A stretch of DNA of 64,000 nt from Antilocapra americana (taxonomy: Eukaryota > Chordata > Mammalia > Artiodactyla > Antilocapridae): assembly GCA_007570785.1 (NCBI GenBank), contig ML661885.1, positions 37,583,771-37,647,770 of the forward strand. The letters run 5' to 3'. Position numbers and translations under genes: made by a program. The notes beneath the pieces were generated by a model. It was not told the origin of the DNA, did not search any database, and saw only the letters and a program-made list of their open reading frames with translations. How positions within the stretch are numbered: the first letter of the stretch is position 1; every line of letters begins with the position of its first letter. Positions 49,581-61,296 of this stretch are shown here, in pieces.

Positions 49581-50559
49581 GAGTGGTTTTTGTCTTTATA
49601 CTTATCTTTACTTTCTAACTTTTAAGCAATACACATTTGTACCTACATATCCACACAAAAATAAATAAAATAGTATACAGAAAAACACTATGTCCTTTTA
49701 GGGGGAGGAATGTGAAGGGGCCAATGGAATACAGGATTCTAATGCAACACCTATAGGACTTGAGTTTATGCTTCATCACACCTTTGTATATAATTAATAT
49801 GTTTTCTATTTCCAACTTGGCTACCTTTCCTGTTCCTTCTGCTATAAACATATACAAACATTTTGAGGGATAAGGTGCTAAGTATGTAACAGGCTGAGGG
49901 ATTTTCTTTGTTTCAGAGCATAATGAAACCTTCTAACTATAAAACAAGGCTGTCAATCAACAAATACTTTCCCAGCACCTGTTATATCAAGCATAGTTCT
50001 AGGCAGTAAGGATAAAGCAGTAACCAAGGCAGATAATGACATATTCTGAGTCTTCATCTGTTTTGATTACTACTCTAGCCTTAGTACGTAAGAGATGACT
50101 TACCATCTAGGACTACTTACTGTCTAGAACTAAAATAGATGCTACTCAAAGAACTCAAATTCTAGCTTAACAGTTATATTCTAGATCAGAGTACTGCAAA
50201 GGCAGAAATTGAGAAAATGGATTTAAAATAGGACACTTTGCTCTTTTGCCTTTGTATTCATATACAAGGTAAAGGATAGGATTCTTTATATTAACCAACA
50301 TAGTACCTTAAAGTTTATTAAAATGATCTCCCATGCTTTAATTCTTTCTAAAAAAGTCCAACTTAAATTGATAACTAAAGATCATATAGTTTAAATGGTA
50401 TCTTCAGTTTTACTAATGGGTATAATGATTTTTAACAAAAGGTAAAATAAGTAAATATTATCTATGCTAATTTAGTTAACATTTCAAGTATTTACTGTGT
50501 GTACACAGGTCTGATATTAATATTTATAGGTGTCAGATGTATAGGTATACACTGATAAA

Positions 50560-50700
50560 ATATATAGATATATTATGTATATCTGCTGGCCTTGTATAAT
50601 TATTCTATTCATATACATGTATGTATATACATACATACATACATTTTACATATTATATATTAATACTATTTTATAACTATATACATATACATTATTCATC
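50560..50700. repeat. TATG/CATA-rich microsatellite tract
   Basis: Alternating runs such as catgtatgtatatacatacatacatacat with atatatag-type sequence. Self-complementary and able to form hairpins. Confidence 0.85.
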
Positions 50701-50734
50701 ACTATCACTGTATAATCATAAGGGTGACGAATAA

Positions 50735-51127
50735 AGAAGGCTGAGTGCTGAAGAAATGATGCTCTGAACTGTTGTGCTGGAGAAGACTCCTGAAAGTCCC
50801 TTGGACAGCAAGGAGATCAAACCAGTCAATCCTGAAGGAAATCAACCCTGAACATTCATTGGAAGGACTGATGATGAAGCTGAAACTCCAATACTTTGGC
50901 CACCTGATATGAAGAGCCGACTCACTGGAAAAGACTCTGATGGTTGGAAAGATTGAAGGCAAGAGGAGAAGGGGGTGACAGAGGATGAGATGGTTGGATG
51001 GCATCACTAATTCAATGGATGCGTTTAAGCAAACTCCAGGAGATGGTGAAGGACAGGGAAGCCTGGTGTGCTGCAGTTCATAGGGTCACAAAGAGTGGGA
51101 CATGACTTAGCAACTGAACAACAACAA
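50735..51127 (+). mobile_element. BovB LINE 3' end
   Basis: gaaggctgagtgctgaagaa, ccttggacagcaaggagatc, gccacctgatatgaagagcc, ggtgtgctgcagttcatagg, ending gcaactgaacaacaacaa. Heavily 5' truncated. Confidence 0.9.
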
Positions 51128-51195
51128 TATATATACATATGGATACACGTTACTAGAGTTTCCTGTTGAAATATTTATATTCCTCAATAGGGTAT

Positions 51196-51405
51196 GAACT
51201 CATTTCAGTGGTTAAGAATCCACCTTCCAATGCAAGGGACACAGGTTCAATCTTTGTTGGTAGAACTAAGATCCCACATGCCACAGGGCAACTAAGCCCA
51301 GGCTCCACAAGAATAGAAGCCTGTGAGATGCAATGAACAGCCTGTGTGCTGCAGAAAAGACCCAACACAGCCAAAATAAAAATAAATATTTTTAAAAAAA
51401 GAAAA
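51196..51405 (+). mobile_element. CHR-type tRNA-derived SINE
   Basis: cagtggttaagaatccacct, gatcccacatgccacaggg, caactaagcccaggctcca, aaagacccaacacagccaaa, then an A/T-rich tail. This is the cetartiodactyl CHR type and is distinct from the Bov-tA group. Confidence 0.85.
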
Positions 51406-51524
51406 AGAATAGGGACCATGTCCTACTCATTTTGAGACCCTAAAACCTAACACAATGTCTAGCATATAATAAGTGTTAAAGATTAAAGGAATGAATGAAT
51501 TATTAATTTCCCTATTTAATACTT

Positions 51525-51625
51525 TAGTAATCAAAGTATTACTTTAATACTTTAAGTATTAAATATACTATTAAAATAATACTACTTTAAGTATTAAAAT
51601 AAATTAATACTTTAGGTAGTACATT
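51525..51625. repeat. AT-rich palindromic repeat cluster
   Basis: The palindrome aatactttaagtatt (51546-51560) and variants such as tactttaagtattaaaa recur several times in 100 bp. Confidence 0.85.
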
Positions 51626-52574
51626 ATCAGAAACATAGAGGATAGATTTAAATGTATGGGTTAACTCCGAAGAGGTATCTCTTTCAGATATTTCTATTAA
51701 GAAAATTGTTAAAGTAGAATACTTGAATTTTGATTCATAGACTGAGAATAATCAGTTCATAATAAATCATGATTATAAAGCAGTCACCCTTTTCTATTAC
51801 CAACTGATTACAGTCATTCACTCCTGCCAATTTTTCTTTGATCTGTATAGAAACTTAATAGGATAGTCATTGAAGAATACACTAGCAGAAGATAAGAAAG
51901 AATAATAATAACAAAGTAATCTATAAATAAAAGCAAAGAAAGGAGTGCAACTGCAAAAATGTGAACATTGGCTAAAAATTATTATGATTACTTGGTATGC
52001 ACACAAGATACAAAACTACAAACAAGTTTAAAAACATTCCAAACAGTTGTTTCAAATAAAGATGATACAGTTGAATAATATTTAAGAAAGTATGTATCAC
52101 TACAGTATAAAAAATATTGATATCTTTCAGCAGTTCATAAAAAAATAAAAAAGTTCTCAATTTTACAATGATGAACAACTGACTTCTCTTACTGTAAAAC
52201 AATGACAGTCAAATCAAAATAGACAACAGTAATGAGGTAAGGTCATTTTATTCAGAGTAAAAACTTATTATACTTTTTATGCTTTAAGTTTAGATAAAGC
52301 TTTAAATTTATGCTAATCTAGTGCTGTTGAAAAACTTAAATGCACCTGCTTTTTTTATATAACTGGGTACTTAATTTGCAGCTCTTTTCATGGGTACTGG
52401 CTCTCCAAAGTTAGAGAGAGATTGGATACATATTAACTAAATTCATTTAACAATTTCATAATCCAATATTACCTGTGACTTCTTTCTAATGAATCCAATA
52501 TTATTGCCAAATTACATAAGGAATGGAAATGCAGTAGGGAAAACAATTATAGTGAGAAAACAAAAATAAAAAGA

Positions 52575-53295
52575 ACAAAAAGACACTATGGAGAGCAGTA
52601 TGGAAGTTCCTTTAAAAACTTAAAATAGAGTTACCATATGACCCTGCAATCCCACTTCCGGGCATATACCCAGAGAAAAAAAAAATATGGTCCAAAAGGA
52701 TACATGCATTGCGATGCTCATCGCAGCATTGTTTACAATAGCCAGGACATGGAAGCAGCCTAGATGTCCATCAACAGAGGAATGGATAAAAAGGATGTAA
52801 TATGTATATACAAAGTACTGTTACTCAGCCATGAAAAAGAATGAAATAATGCCACCTGCAGCCACTTGGATGGACCTAGACTGTCATAGTGAGTGAATTA
52901 AGTCAGACAAAGAAGGAGAAATATCTTTGACATGCGTTTTCTAAAAAGAAATGATACAAATGAACTTCTTTACAAAACAGAAACAGACTCATAGGCTTAG
53001 AGAACAAACTTATGGTTGCCAGAAGGGAAGAATGGGACTAAGGATGAGGGGCAACAGACAGTTGGGAGATGGGAATCGACATGTACACATCACCGTACCT
53101 AAAATGGATAACCAACAAGGTCCTGCTGTATAGTACAGGGAACTCTGCTCAATAATATGTGGCAGCCTGGATGGGAGGGGAGTTTTGGAGAGAATGGATT
53201 CATATATATGTGTGGCTGAGTCCCCTTGCTGTTCACCTGAAACTATCATAACATTGTTAATGAGCTATTATTTATAAAATAAAGCTTTAAAAAAA
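52575..53295 (+). mobile_element. L1 3' UTR, 5'-truncated
   Basis: gagttaccatatgaccctgc, cagcctagatgtccatcaac, ggtcctgctgtatagtacag, ttcacctgaaactatcataa, ending in a taaagctttaaaaaaag tail. About 720 bp. Confidence 0.88.
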
Positions 53296-54350
53296 GAGAG
53301 AGCGAGAATAAAAAAGAAACTATGCCTAATTCCAGGCAAGATGGAATAAACATATGCCATACTATTTCTCCTACTAATTACAATTTGTGAACTCCCAATA
53401 AAATTCAAAAAGCAACTGAAGAAGACCCGAGTAGACAAAGAAAAGACGGACTGGATAAGACCTTGAGATCCAAGGAAAACTCTCTAGGAATGAGATGCCT
53501 GAGGTCTTTCCCCCCAACTCGTGTCCTGTATATCCTAACACGAGCACTAAAGAGACTCACAACCAGAAACAGCAGCAGGCACAACAGTAGCAACAAAAAG
53601 TCCGAAGAAAAGCCTGATACCTCTAGTCAAAGGGTCAGGGGAAAAGCAGTCCCGCAGAACAAACATCTACAGTACCTGCCCTACTCCAGGGAAGCAGCAC
53701 CAAAAAAAAAAAGACAGATTACTTCTCTCTACTCTCTACTAAGCACTACCACGGCAGAGATCATGTCTGGCATCTCCACGGTACCCCCTCCCTAGTTGTG
53801 GGGACTGTGAGAAGAGCCCAGTCTTCTAGCCTCATCCTATAATAATGAAACAGTACCTCTCCCCAGCTACAGGCTCTGAGCAGAGCCTGTCTTGTATCCT
53901 TGCTTTTCAACAGTGAACCAGGACGCCTTTCTTCCTGCTCTGGCTGCTGCAGAGAGGTAAGAGCCCCCTCCTCCACATCTTTTATGTAATGAGGAAGCAG
54001 TACACCATTCCCTCCCAAGTGGAGAGTGGAGGAAAGACTGTCAAGAGGAAGGGGTTAGAGGAAGGGATTTTCTTAATCGGCATAGGAAGCCCAGGGCAGA
54101 TCTGTGTGCAGCCAGTTCATAAAGTTAACCAAAATTAACACAGCAAACACTCTGAGAACTACAATGTGAAATACGACCCAAGGTCCACACTGACCTCTGG
54201 ATAACATATCAGTAAGGCAAACCAGAAGGACACTGGAAAGGTCTCAAAAACTAAACTGACATTTTAACCATAACCCAAAAAAAGTGGGCCAGGATGTACA
54301 TATACTGAACCTAAACAGGTTAAATACATGCTAAAAGAAACAAACAAACA
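53296..54350 (+). other. Unclassified tract, possibly old L1 5' region
   Basis: Phrases such as ccaggcaagatggaataaac and cactggaaaggtctcaaaa faintly resemble L1 5' sequence. I cannot establish this. No exon is evident. Confidence 0.3.
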
Positions 54351-54360
54351 AAAACAACAA

Positions 54361-54551
54361 CAAGGAAGAAGGGGCGGAATAGGGTTGGAAGGCCTTCAAA
54401 GCCTCCTTTTCAGAGAAGTGTCATTATTTGACCTGTCGGGTCGTACGGTGAAAGACCCCATTTGCAAGGCTGTCTTTATTGTACCTGACTTTGAGCTGGC
54501 CCAATACAAAAAAAAAACCTTTTCCCTGGAGGACTTTGTCAAAAACAATTA
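54361..54551 (+). other. Unrecognised short open reading segment
   Basis: An in-frame stretch reads REVSLFDLSGRTVKDPI, then FIVPDFELAQYKKKTF and SLEDFVKNN, before a stop at 54550. The composition is more protein-like than nearby repeat ORFs. It has no clean splice sites that I can see and no family I recognise. It could be an old retrocopy fragment or a transposon ORF piece; chance is also possible. Confidence 0.25.
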
Positions 54552-54712
54552 GAGGCAATGTATGACAACTGGAGCAAATAATAGGTTAACCAAAAAGTTC
54601 AAAAGGAATGACATGTTCACACAGAGACCCTCAGCAAACACTGGGGATTTTACTGTCACAGCCATTTAAGGAAACCTCTGTCCAGTCATTAGCTGACCAC
54701 CAAGCTAACCAA

Positions 54713-54926
54713 ATGGCTTCCCAGGTGGCACAGTGGTAAAGAATCCGCCTAACAACGCAGATGAAAGAGACCCAGTTTCAATCCCTGGATCAGGAAGATC
54801 CCCTGGAGAAGGAAATGGCAATCCACTCCAATATCCTTGACTGGGAAATGCCATGGACAGAGGAGCCTGGCGGGCTACAGTCCAGGGGGTTGCAAAGAGG
54901 AAGATACCACTGAGCACAGCACGCAC
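54713..54926 (+). mobile_element. Bov-tA/BOV-A2-type SINE with target-site duplication
   Basis: tggcttcccaggtggcacag to actgagcacagcacgcac, flanked by a perfect 11-bp duplication aagctaaccaa (54702-54712 and 54927-54937). Confidence 0.95.
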
Positions 54927-55124
54927 AAGCTAACCAAGTAGCGACATCAGTAATCATCCGTAACACAGAAAACAGACTTTACAGAATTAGTTCAGAGAAG
55001 TCATCAAACAAACAAATAACAGGAAACAGGAAAAAACAAACCCGGAGGAAGGTTTGTTTCTGAAACTGCCACAATATATTACATTCAGTTTTCATCAAAA
55101 ACTTGTGAAATAGTGATAAAGGAG

Positions 55125-55412
55125 AATGGACCTCAGAACACAGGGGAGTGAGGGGAGGGTGGGACAAATTAGGAGATTAGGATTGACATATGTGTAAAAT
55201 ATATAGCTGGTGGGAACTTGCTGTAAAGTACAGGAAGCTCACCTTGGTGCTCTGTGATGACCTAGAGTGGTAGGCTAAGGGGTGGCAGGTGGGGTGGGAG
55301 GGAGATCCAAGAGGGAGGGCATCTATGCATACATGTAGCTGATTCACTTGGTTGTACAGCAGAAACTAACACAACATTGTAAAGCAATTATACTCCAATT
55401 TTAAAAATATGA
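55125..55412 (+). mobile_element. L1 3' end
   Basis: ggagattaggattgacatat, gctctgtgatgacctagag, gtacagcagaaactaacaca, ctccaattttaaaaat: ruminant L1 3' terminus. Confidence 0.85.
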
Positions 55413-55485
55413 GATATGCAAAGAAACAAGGAAATGTGGCCCATACACAAAAATAACTCAACTGAAATACTAGATATATTCATTT

Positions 55486-55686
55486 ATTGTTGTTGTTGCT
55501 TAGTCACTAAGTTGTTTCCAACTCTTTTGCAACCCTGCTAGACTCCTCTGTCCAAGGGATTTCCCAGGCAAGAATGCTGGAGTGGGTTGCCATTTCCTTC
55601 TCTGGGGAATCTTCCTGGCAGGGACTGAACCCACATCTCCAGCACTGGTAGGCAGATTCTTTACCAATGAGCCACCAGGGAAGTCC
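55486..55686 (-). mobile_element. Bov-tA/BOV-A2-type SINE
   Basis: ttgttgttgttgcttagtca, caggcaagaatgctggagtg, ending gccaccagggaagtcc. Confidence 0.92.
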
Positions 55687-56690
55687 ATATTGATTATTAC
55701 ACACACATATAACTACCATATAAATGTAATGCTAGATAAATCACTTTAAATCTTTCCACATCTAAGAGCTCCATCTTGGACATCCTATTTCTGTATAAAA
55801 GCAGGCCATAGAACTACCTGTAGTCAGCATGAAGACTGTTTTCTTTTTTTTAAAGAAGCTCTATCTTAAGATCTTAAGCAAATATTTAGCTGAAACTCCA
55901 GATTTCTGTACCTTAAACTATGGAAGAAAGGCTCTTGATTCGAAATAGTTTGAAAATGGGACTTGAGGCTGAAAACCATGTTTATTGATAGTGTAAGGGT
56001 CAAAGAATGCTCCCCATTCAGGCAGGTGACAAATAACATCCTGGTCCAGGACAGAGCATGGGGATAAGGTTTTGTTTCTAATGCTATTTGTTCTTATTTG
56101 TTGGAAATTTGCTGCCACTTGAGTCAGCCAAATTTCTGGTGCTATCACAGGACACAATCCTCTACTACATATTTTTCTGACAAAAAAAAATCATTACCTC
56201 AATGAATTTAATTTTGTAAGGCTATGAATAGGCAGATGAATAGGACTTCAATATCTGTACATCTTTCAGCATATTTTTCTTAACCTAGTCACTTTCAAGT
56301 GTAGCACAGGATCAAAGGAGCTGCAAAAGACCTTCAAATACCCACATGCTGCTGAATTACTTTGGAATCCCAGCTTCCACGGTGGTGTCACCAAATTAAA
56401 TACCGAGTCAGGCATCTCAGAGATGGTAATGTTGTTCTGGGGCTCAAGCAAAAGTTTGTAACAGAATTCAAGGGCTTCTGCTGTAAAACTAATTCAGTTC
56501 AAATCTACTCTTTCAAGTCTTTTTATATATATTCTTGTAAAGTCGGTCACAACTATATGGACTGACCTCTTTGAATAAGTATAATTGGAAAGCAGCCAGA
56601 TCAAAGTAAATTTTCTACTCAATGACATTCAAAAAAATTTTAACATGACAGTAAGAAATACATTATACATATAGTATATACATTTATGGG

Positions 56691-57020
56691 GCTTCCCTGG
56701 TAGCTCAGCTGGTAAAGAATCTGCCTACAATGCAGGAGATCTCTGTTCAATTCCTGGGTCAGGAAGATCCCCTAGAGAAGGGATAAGCTACCCACTCCAG
56801 TATTCTTGGCTTTCCTGGTAGTTCAGATGGTAAAGAATCCACCTGCAATGCAGAAGACCTGGGTTCGATCCCTGGGTTGAGAAGATTCCCCTGAAGGAGG
56901 GCATGGCAACCTGCTCCAGTATTCTTGCCTGGAGAATGCCCATGGATAGAGGAGCCTGGCGGGCTATAGTCGGTAGGGTCACAATGAGTCGGACACAACT
57001 GAGCGACTAAGCACAGCAAA
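56691..57020 (+). mobile_element. Dimeric BOV-A2-type SINE
   Basis: Two tRNA-like heads in tandem: ggcttccctggtagctcagc at about 56692 and ggctttcctggtagttcaga at about 56808. They share one 3' core that ends gacacaactgagcgactaag. The first unit stops at ctccagtattctt, where the second begins. Confidence 0.93.
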
Positions 57021-57127
57021 ACATATGCACTTACATAAGTACATATAATTTCCTAACACAATATTTACTAAGTGTAATACACAATTATATTGTCTATTTT
57101 TTTCAATTTACTATTTGTTTTATTATT

Positions 57128-57320
57128 TTATTTATTGTTATTTTTGGCTGCACTGGGTCTTCGTTGCTGTGCATGGGCTTTCTCAAGTTGCAGTGAGTTT
57201 CTCAAGGCAGTTGCTTCTCTTCTTGCAGAGCACAGGCTCTAGGGCACACAGGCTTCAGTAGTTGCTGCTCATGGGCTCTAGGATGAACCCACATCCTAGA
57301 GCCACCAGAGAAGTCCTACT
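57128..57320 (-). mobile_element. CHR-type SINE, minus orientation
   Basis: Reverse-complement features: tttggctgcactgggtcttc, gttgctgtgcatgggctttc, cacaggctctagggcacaca, ccaccagagaagtcc. Confidence 0.75.
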
Positions 57321-57390
57321 ATTTGTTTTAATTGCTAGCTGTACTTCCAATAAATTGATTTTGTGACCCACAGTTTGAAAACACTCTTCT

Positions 57391-57607
57391 AGCTGCCCTG
57401 GTGGCTCAGTGGTAAAGAATATGCCTGCCAACTCAGGAGATGCCGATTCAATCCCTGGGTCAGAAGATCCCCTGGAGAAGGGAATGGCAACCCACTCCAG
57501 TATTCTTGCCTGGAGAATCCCATGGACAGAGGAGCCTGGCGGGCTACAGTCCATGGAGTTGCAGAGTCAGACACAACCTAGCAACTAAACAACAATAGCA
57601 ACAACAG
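57391..57607 (+). mobile_element. Bov-tA/BOV-A2-type SINE
   Basis: gctgccctggtggctcagtg to gacacaacctagcaactaa with an acaacaatagcaacaacag tail. Confidence 0.93.
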
Positions 57608-58509
57608 TTGATTATTTTTTTTTCAGGCCAAATCCATATCTTCTGAGTTCCTCATGACATTCAGAATATCCCGAGAATTTAGGAGAGCAGGTTAAGATTC
57701 AAAAACACCTCATAACATGAGGTGCCTTTATAAGCACCTATCATACATTCAGATATGATAGGTTGTTGGGTCCTCCTATAGGTTGAAATCATTGCAATTC
57801 TATGTGTAAAGGAGGGCAGAGGAGGGGAAGTCACAAGAGGAGGCCTTACTAGGGCCATAAGGTAGGCATAAGCTTTAAGCAGAGAAAAGGAAATAAACAT
57901 TAAGTAAGCTGAGAGGCAGGAGGTGTGGGACCCACTGGGCGGACAAAGGAAGCAAAGAATGGAAGATAAACACAGCCAGAGCCAGGAAAACATGTAGAAC
58001 CTGAAGCAGGAGGCTAAATGGAGCCAGAGCCAGAAGGGAAAGCAAAAACAGGCACACAAGTGGAAACAAGGCCAACAGAAAATAATGTGTTACGCCAGAA
58101 AGGAAAAAAGGCTGATGGCATTTGGCTGCCTCATGCATGAGAGCAGAAAAGCATGGAGCTGTGCTATTATGTGTGTTCTCTCAGGCTATCAGAGAACCAG
58201 AACTTTCCATGCAGTGTAATCAAAAAAAATATGGTCTTGGTTTATTATGCTCTATTAATTAGCAATTCTTTTCTACCAATAATTTTGACCTATTTTAATT
58301 AAAATGCTTACCCAAGTAAATAAGCATATGTTCTTTATATACTTGATAATTTTCAACTGCCAGAATTTAGAATCAAATTTAATTTGTGCCACATTGTTTT
58401 ATAATTCTTTACAGACCCAGTTTCCTAGTTTCTTTAATACTTAATGCATACAACTATGCTATGAAAATAGCTATTCTGTTTCACTAGAAAAATACATTAA
58501 GATTCATAT

Positions 58510-58732
58510 GCTGCTGCTGTTTAGCCGCTTCAATCATGGTCGACACTCTGCCACCCTATAGACACCACCCTATAGATGATAGACACCAGGCTTCTTTGTC
58601 CATGGAATTCTCTAGGCAAGAGTACTGGAGTGGGTTGCCATGCCCGTCTCCAGGGATCTTCCCAACCAGGGATTGAATCCTGGTCTCCTGCACTGCAGGC
58701 AGATTCTTTACCACTGAGCCAATAGGGAAGGT
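58510..58732 (-). mobile_element. Bov-tA/BOV-A2-type SINE with internal duplication
   Basis: gctgctgctgtttagccgct to accactgagccaatagggaa. The segment caccctatagacaccaccct shows a short internal duplication that normal copies lack. Confidence 0.88.
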
Positions 58733-59148
58733 CTAAGATTCATATGACAAGGAACTAATTTTTATTTATCTTATTCTTAGTCTTTACTATTAAAAAAGCT
58801 ATTTGCAAGATAATTCAATAAATTAGTGATGCAGTTGCTACAAACTTATCACCACTTGCCAATACTTAAGTTGTATCTTTGATGAATAACTGGATTTCTT
58901 CTTTTTAGAAAAGAATAAGAATCAGTAACTATGTAACGAATTAAGGGAAAGTTTAAACTGAGGTCAGATTTAACTTAACCAGAATCAGTCAGACATTTAC
59001 ATTTATGAGAAAAACTAAATCACCACCTAGTACAATTCACCAAAATCTATTCATTCAGGTTTATAATTAGCCAAATATTCCAAAAGCAAATTTTATAAGA
59101 GGCCTAGGTGGTATTAGCTATCATATTAACTGATGAACAACTAAATAA

Positions 59149-59341
59149 AATGTCTCACACAGTAAAAAATCTACCTGCAATGCAGAAGATCCAGGCTCAA
59201 TCCCTGGATCAGGAAGATCCCCTGGAGAAGAGAATGGCTAGTATTCCTGCCAGGAGAATTCCATGGTTAGAGGAGCCTCGTAGGCTACAGTCCATGGGGT
59301 CACAAAGAGTCAGACATGACTGAGCGACTAACACTTTCACT
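59149..59341 (+). mobile_element. Bov-tA/BOV-A2-type SINE, slightly truncated head
   Basis: aaatctacctgcaatgcaga, ggctcaatccctggatcagg, gagtcagacatgactgagcg, actaacactttcactt. Confidence 0.9.
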
Positions 59342-59530
59342 TAAATTAACTGGCAAAGAATTAATTCACAGTCAAATTTCAGTAACACGCTAACAGAATA
59401 AAAACAAATACCAAATTTAGTTAATTAGGACTCACAAAATAAAATTTGTATAGCACTAATAATATTAACAATTTTAAAATTTAGAAACTATCCCTAATCA
59501 ACTGACATTATTTAAACAGAAAGGTATAAA

Positions 59531-59752
59531 GGGAACTTCTCAGATGGATCTATTGGTAAAGAATCCGCCTGCCAATGCAGGAGTCACAAGAGATGCAGGA
59601 CTGATCTCTGGGTGGGGAAGATGCCCTGGAGTAGGAAATGGTACCGCACGCCAGTATTCTTGCCTCAAAAATTCCAAGGACAGAGGAGACCAGCAGACTA
59701 CAGTCTATGGAGCCACAGAGTCAGACACAACTGAGTACACACACACACACAG
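59531..59752 (+). mobile_element. Bov-tA/BOV-A2-type SINE with (AC)n tail
   Basis: gggaacttctcagatggatc to gacacaactgagtacacaca. The tail has become a short CA microsatellite. Confidence 0.88.
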
Positions 59753-60379
59753 AGGAAGTTATAAAAACTTTTACAAGCAAAAAGTTTTTATCAAAGAAAG
59801 AAAGACATAAAAATAAATGAAATTTTTAAAAAAAGTCATAAGAGCAATTTAGAAAAATTTAAAGGCGGAAAAATTGCAAATACCCTACAATCCAAGAATG
59901 TAGGCGCACTGCCACATGGTTTATAAGAAATAAATATTAAAAATAACCTGTAGTAGGAAATAGCTTACCAAAAAAATAACCACTTCACCATTTTTATTCA
60001 TGAATTTGTTTCATTTGGGTTCTTCATTGAAACATATTTGACGTATAACATTGTGAAAGTTTAATATATAAAACATGTTGATGTGATACATTAATATGCT
60101 GCATTTATATACTGAGCACAAACTTAACATCAGCTAACATCTTTATCACATCACATGATTCTCTTTTATGTGTATGTTGGGTGCGAACAATTGAGATCCA
60201 GCCTCTTAGCAACTCTGAAGCATATGATATAGCATTGTTGACCATAATCACTATGTTGTGCATTAGATCTCCAGAACTTATTCATTTTTTATAACTTATT
60301 TTTATAAATAGAATTTGTATATAAAATATATAATTTATACATTATAATTTCTATATAAAATATAATAAATATAATTTAT

Positions 60380-61160
60380 GATTTATTTATTTAATTGAAA
60401 GATAATTGGTTTACAGAATTTTGTTGTTTTCTGTCAAACATCAACATGAATCAGCCATAGGTGCACATATGTCCCCTCCCTTTTGAACCTCCCTCCTGTC
60501 TCCCTCACCATCCCACCCCTCTAGGTTGATACAGAGCCCCTGCTTGAGTTCCCTGAGACATACAGCAAACTCCCATTGGCTATCTATTTTACATATGGCA
60601 ATGTAAGTTTCCATGTTACTCTACATCAGTACCATGTTTCTAGATTCCATATATATATATGTGTGTTAGTATACAATATTTATCTGTCTTTCTGACTTAC
60701 TTCACTCTGTATAATAAGCTCTAGGTTCATCCACCTCATTAGAACTGACTCAAATGTGTTCCTTTTTATGGCTGAATAATATTCCATTGTGTATATGTAC
60801 CACAACTTCTTTATCCATTCCCTGTCAATGGACTTTTAGTTGTACGTTTGTACCCTTGAACATTTCCCTATATGTACACCCAGAGGTAATGACCATTCTA
60901 CTTGAGCTTGACTTTTTAGATTTCATATATAAGTGATAGCATACAATAACTGTTTTATCTGTATGACTTATTTCACTTAGCATACTGCCCTCAAGGTCCA
61001 TTCAAGTCATCACAAAAGGTAGGATTTCCCACTCCACTACATGCGTGTATGTGTGTGAGTCCAAGTCCATCTTCTTTATCCAGCCATCCACTGATGGACA
61101 AATAGGGTGTTTCCATATCTTGATCACTGTGAATAATCGTGCAATGAAATTGAGAATGCA
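60380..61160 (-). mobile_element. L1 3' UTR, minus orientation
   Basis: Reverse-complement: gaaagataattggtttacag, cctgagacatacagcaaac, gaataatattccattgtgta, catccactgatggacaaata. Confidence 0.82.
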
Positions 61161-61164
61161 GACC

Positions 61165-61296
61165 TCAATGTTTATTGTGACACTATTCACTATAGCCAAG
61201 GCTTGGAAGCAACCTAAATGTCCATCAACAGAGGAATGGATAAAGAAGATGTGGTACATATATACAATGGAATATTACTCAGCCATAAAAAAAGAA
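61165..61296 (+). mobile_element. L1 3' UTR, plus orientation, left part
   Basis: cactattcactatagccaag, aacctaaatgtccatcaaca, caatggaatattactcagcc. It resumes at 62199 after an insertion. Confidence 0.82.

Noticed and set aside
54584..54615. Possible mariner terminal repeat (ggttaaccaaaaagttc)
   Set aside because: Only about 15 bases resemble the MAR1-type end and no partner arm was found.
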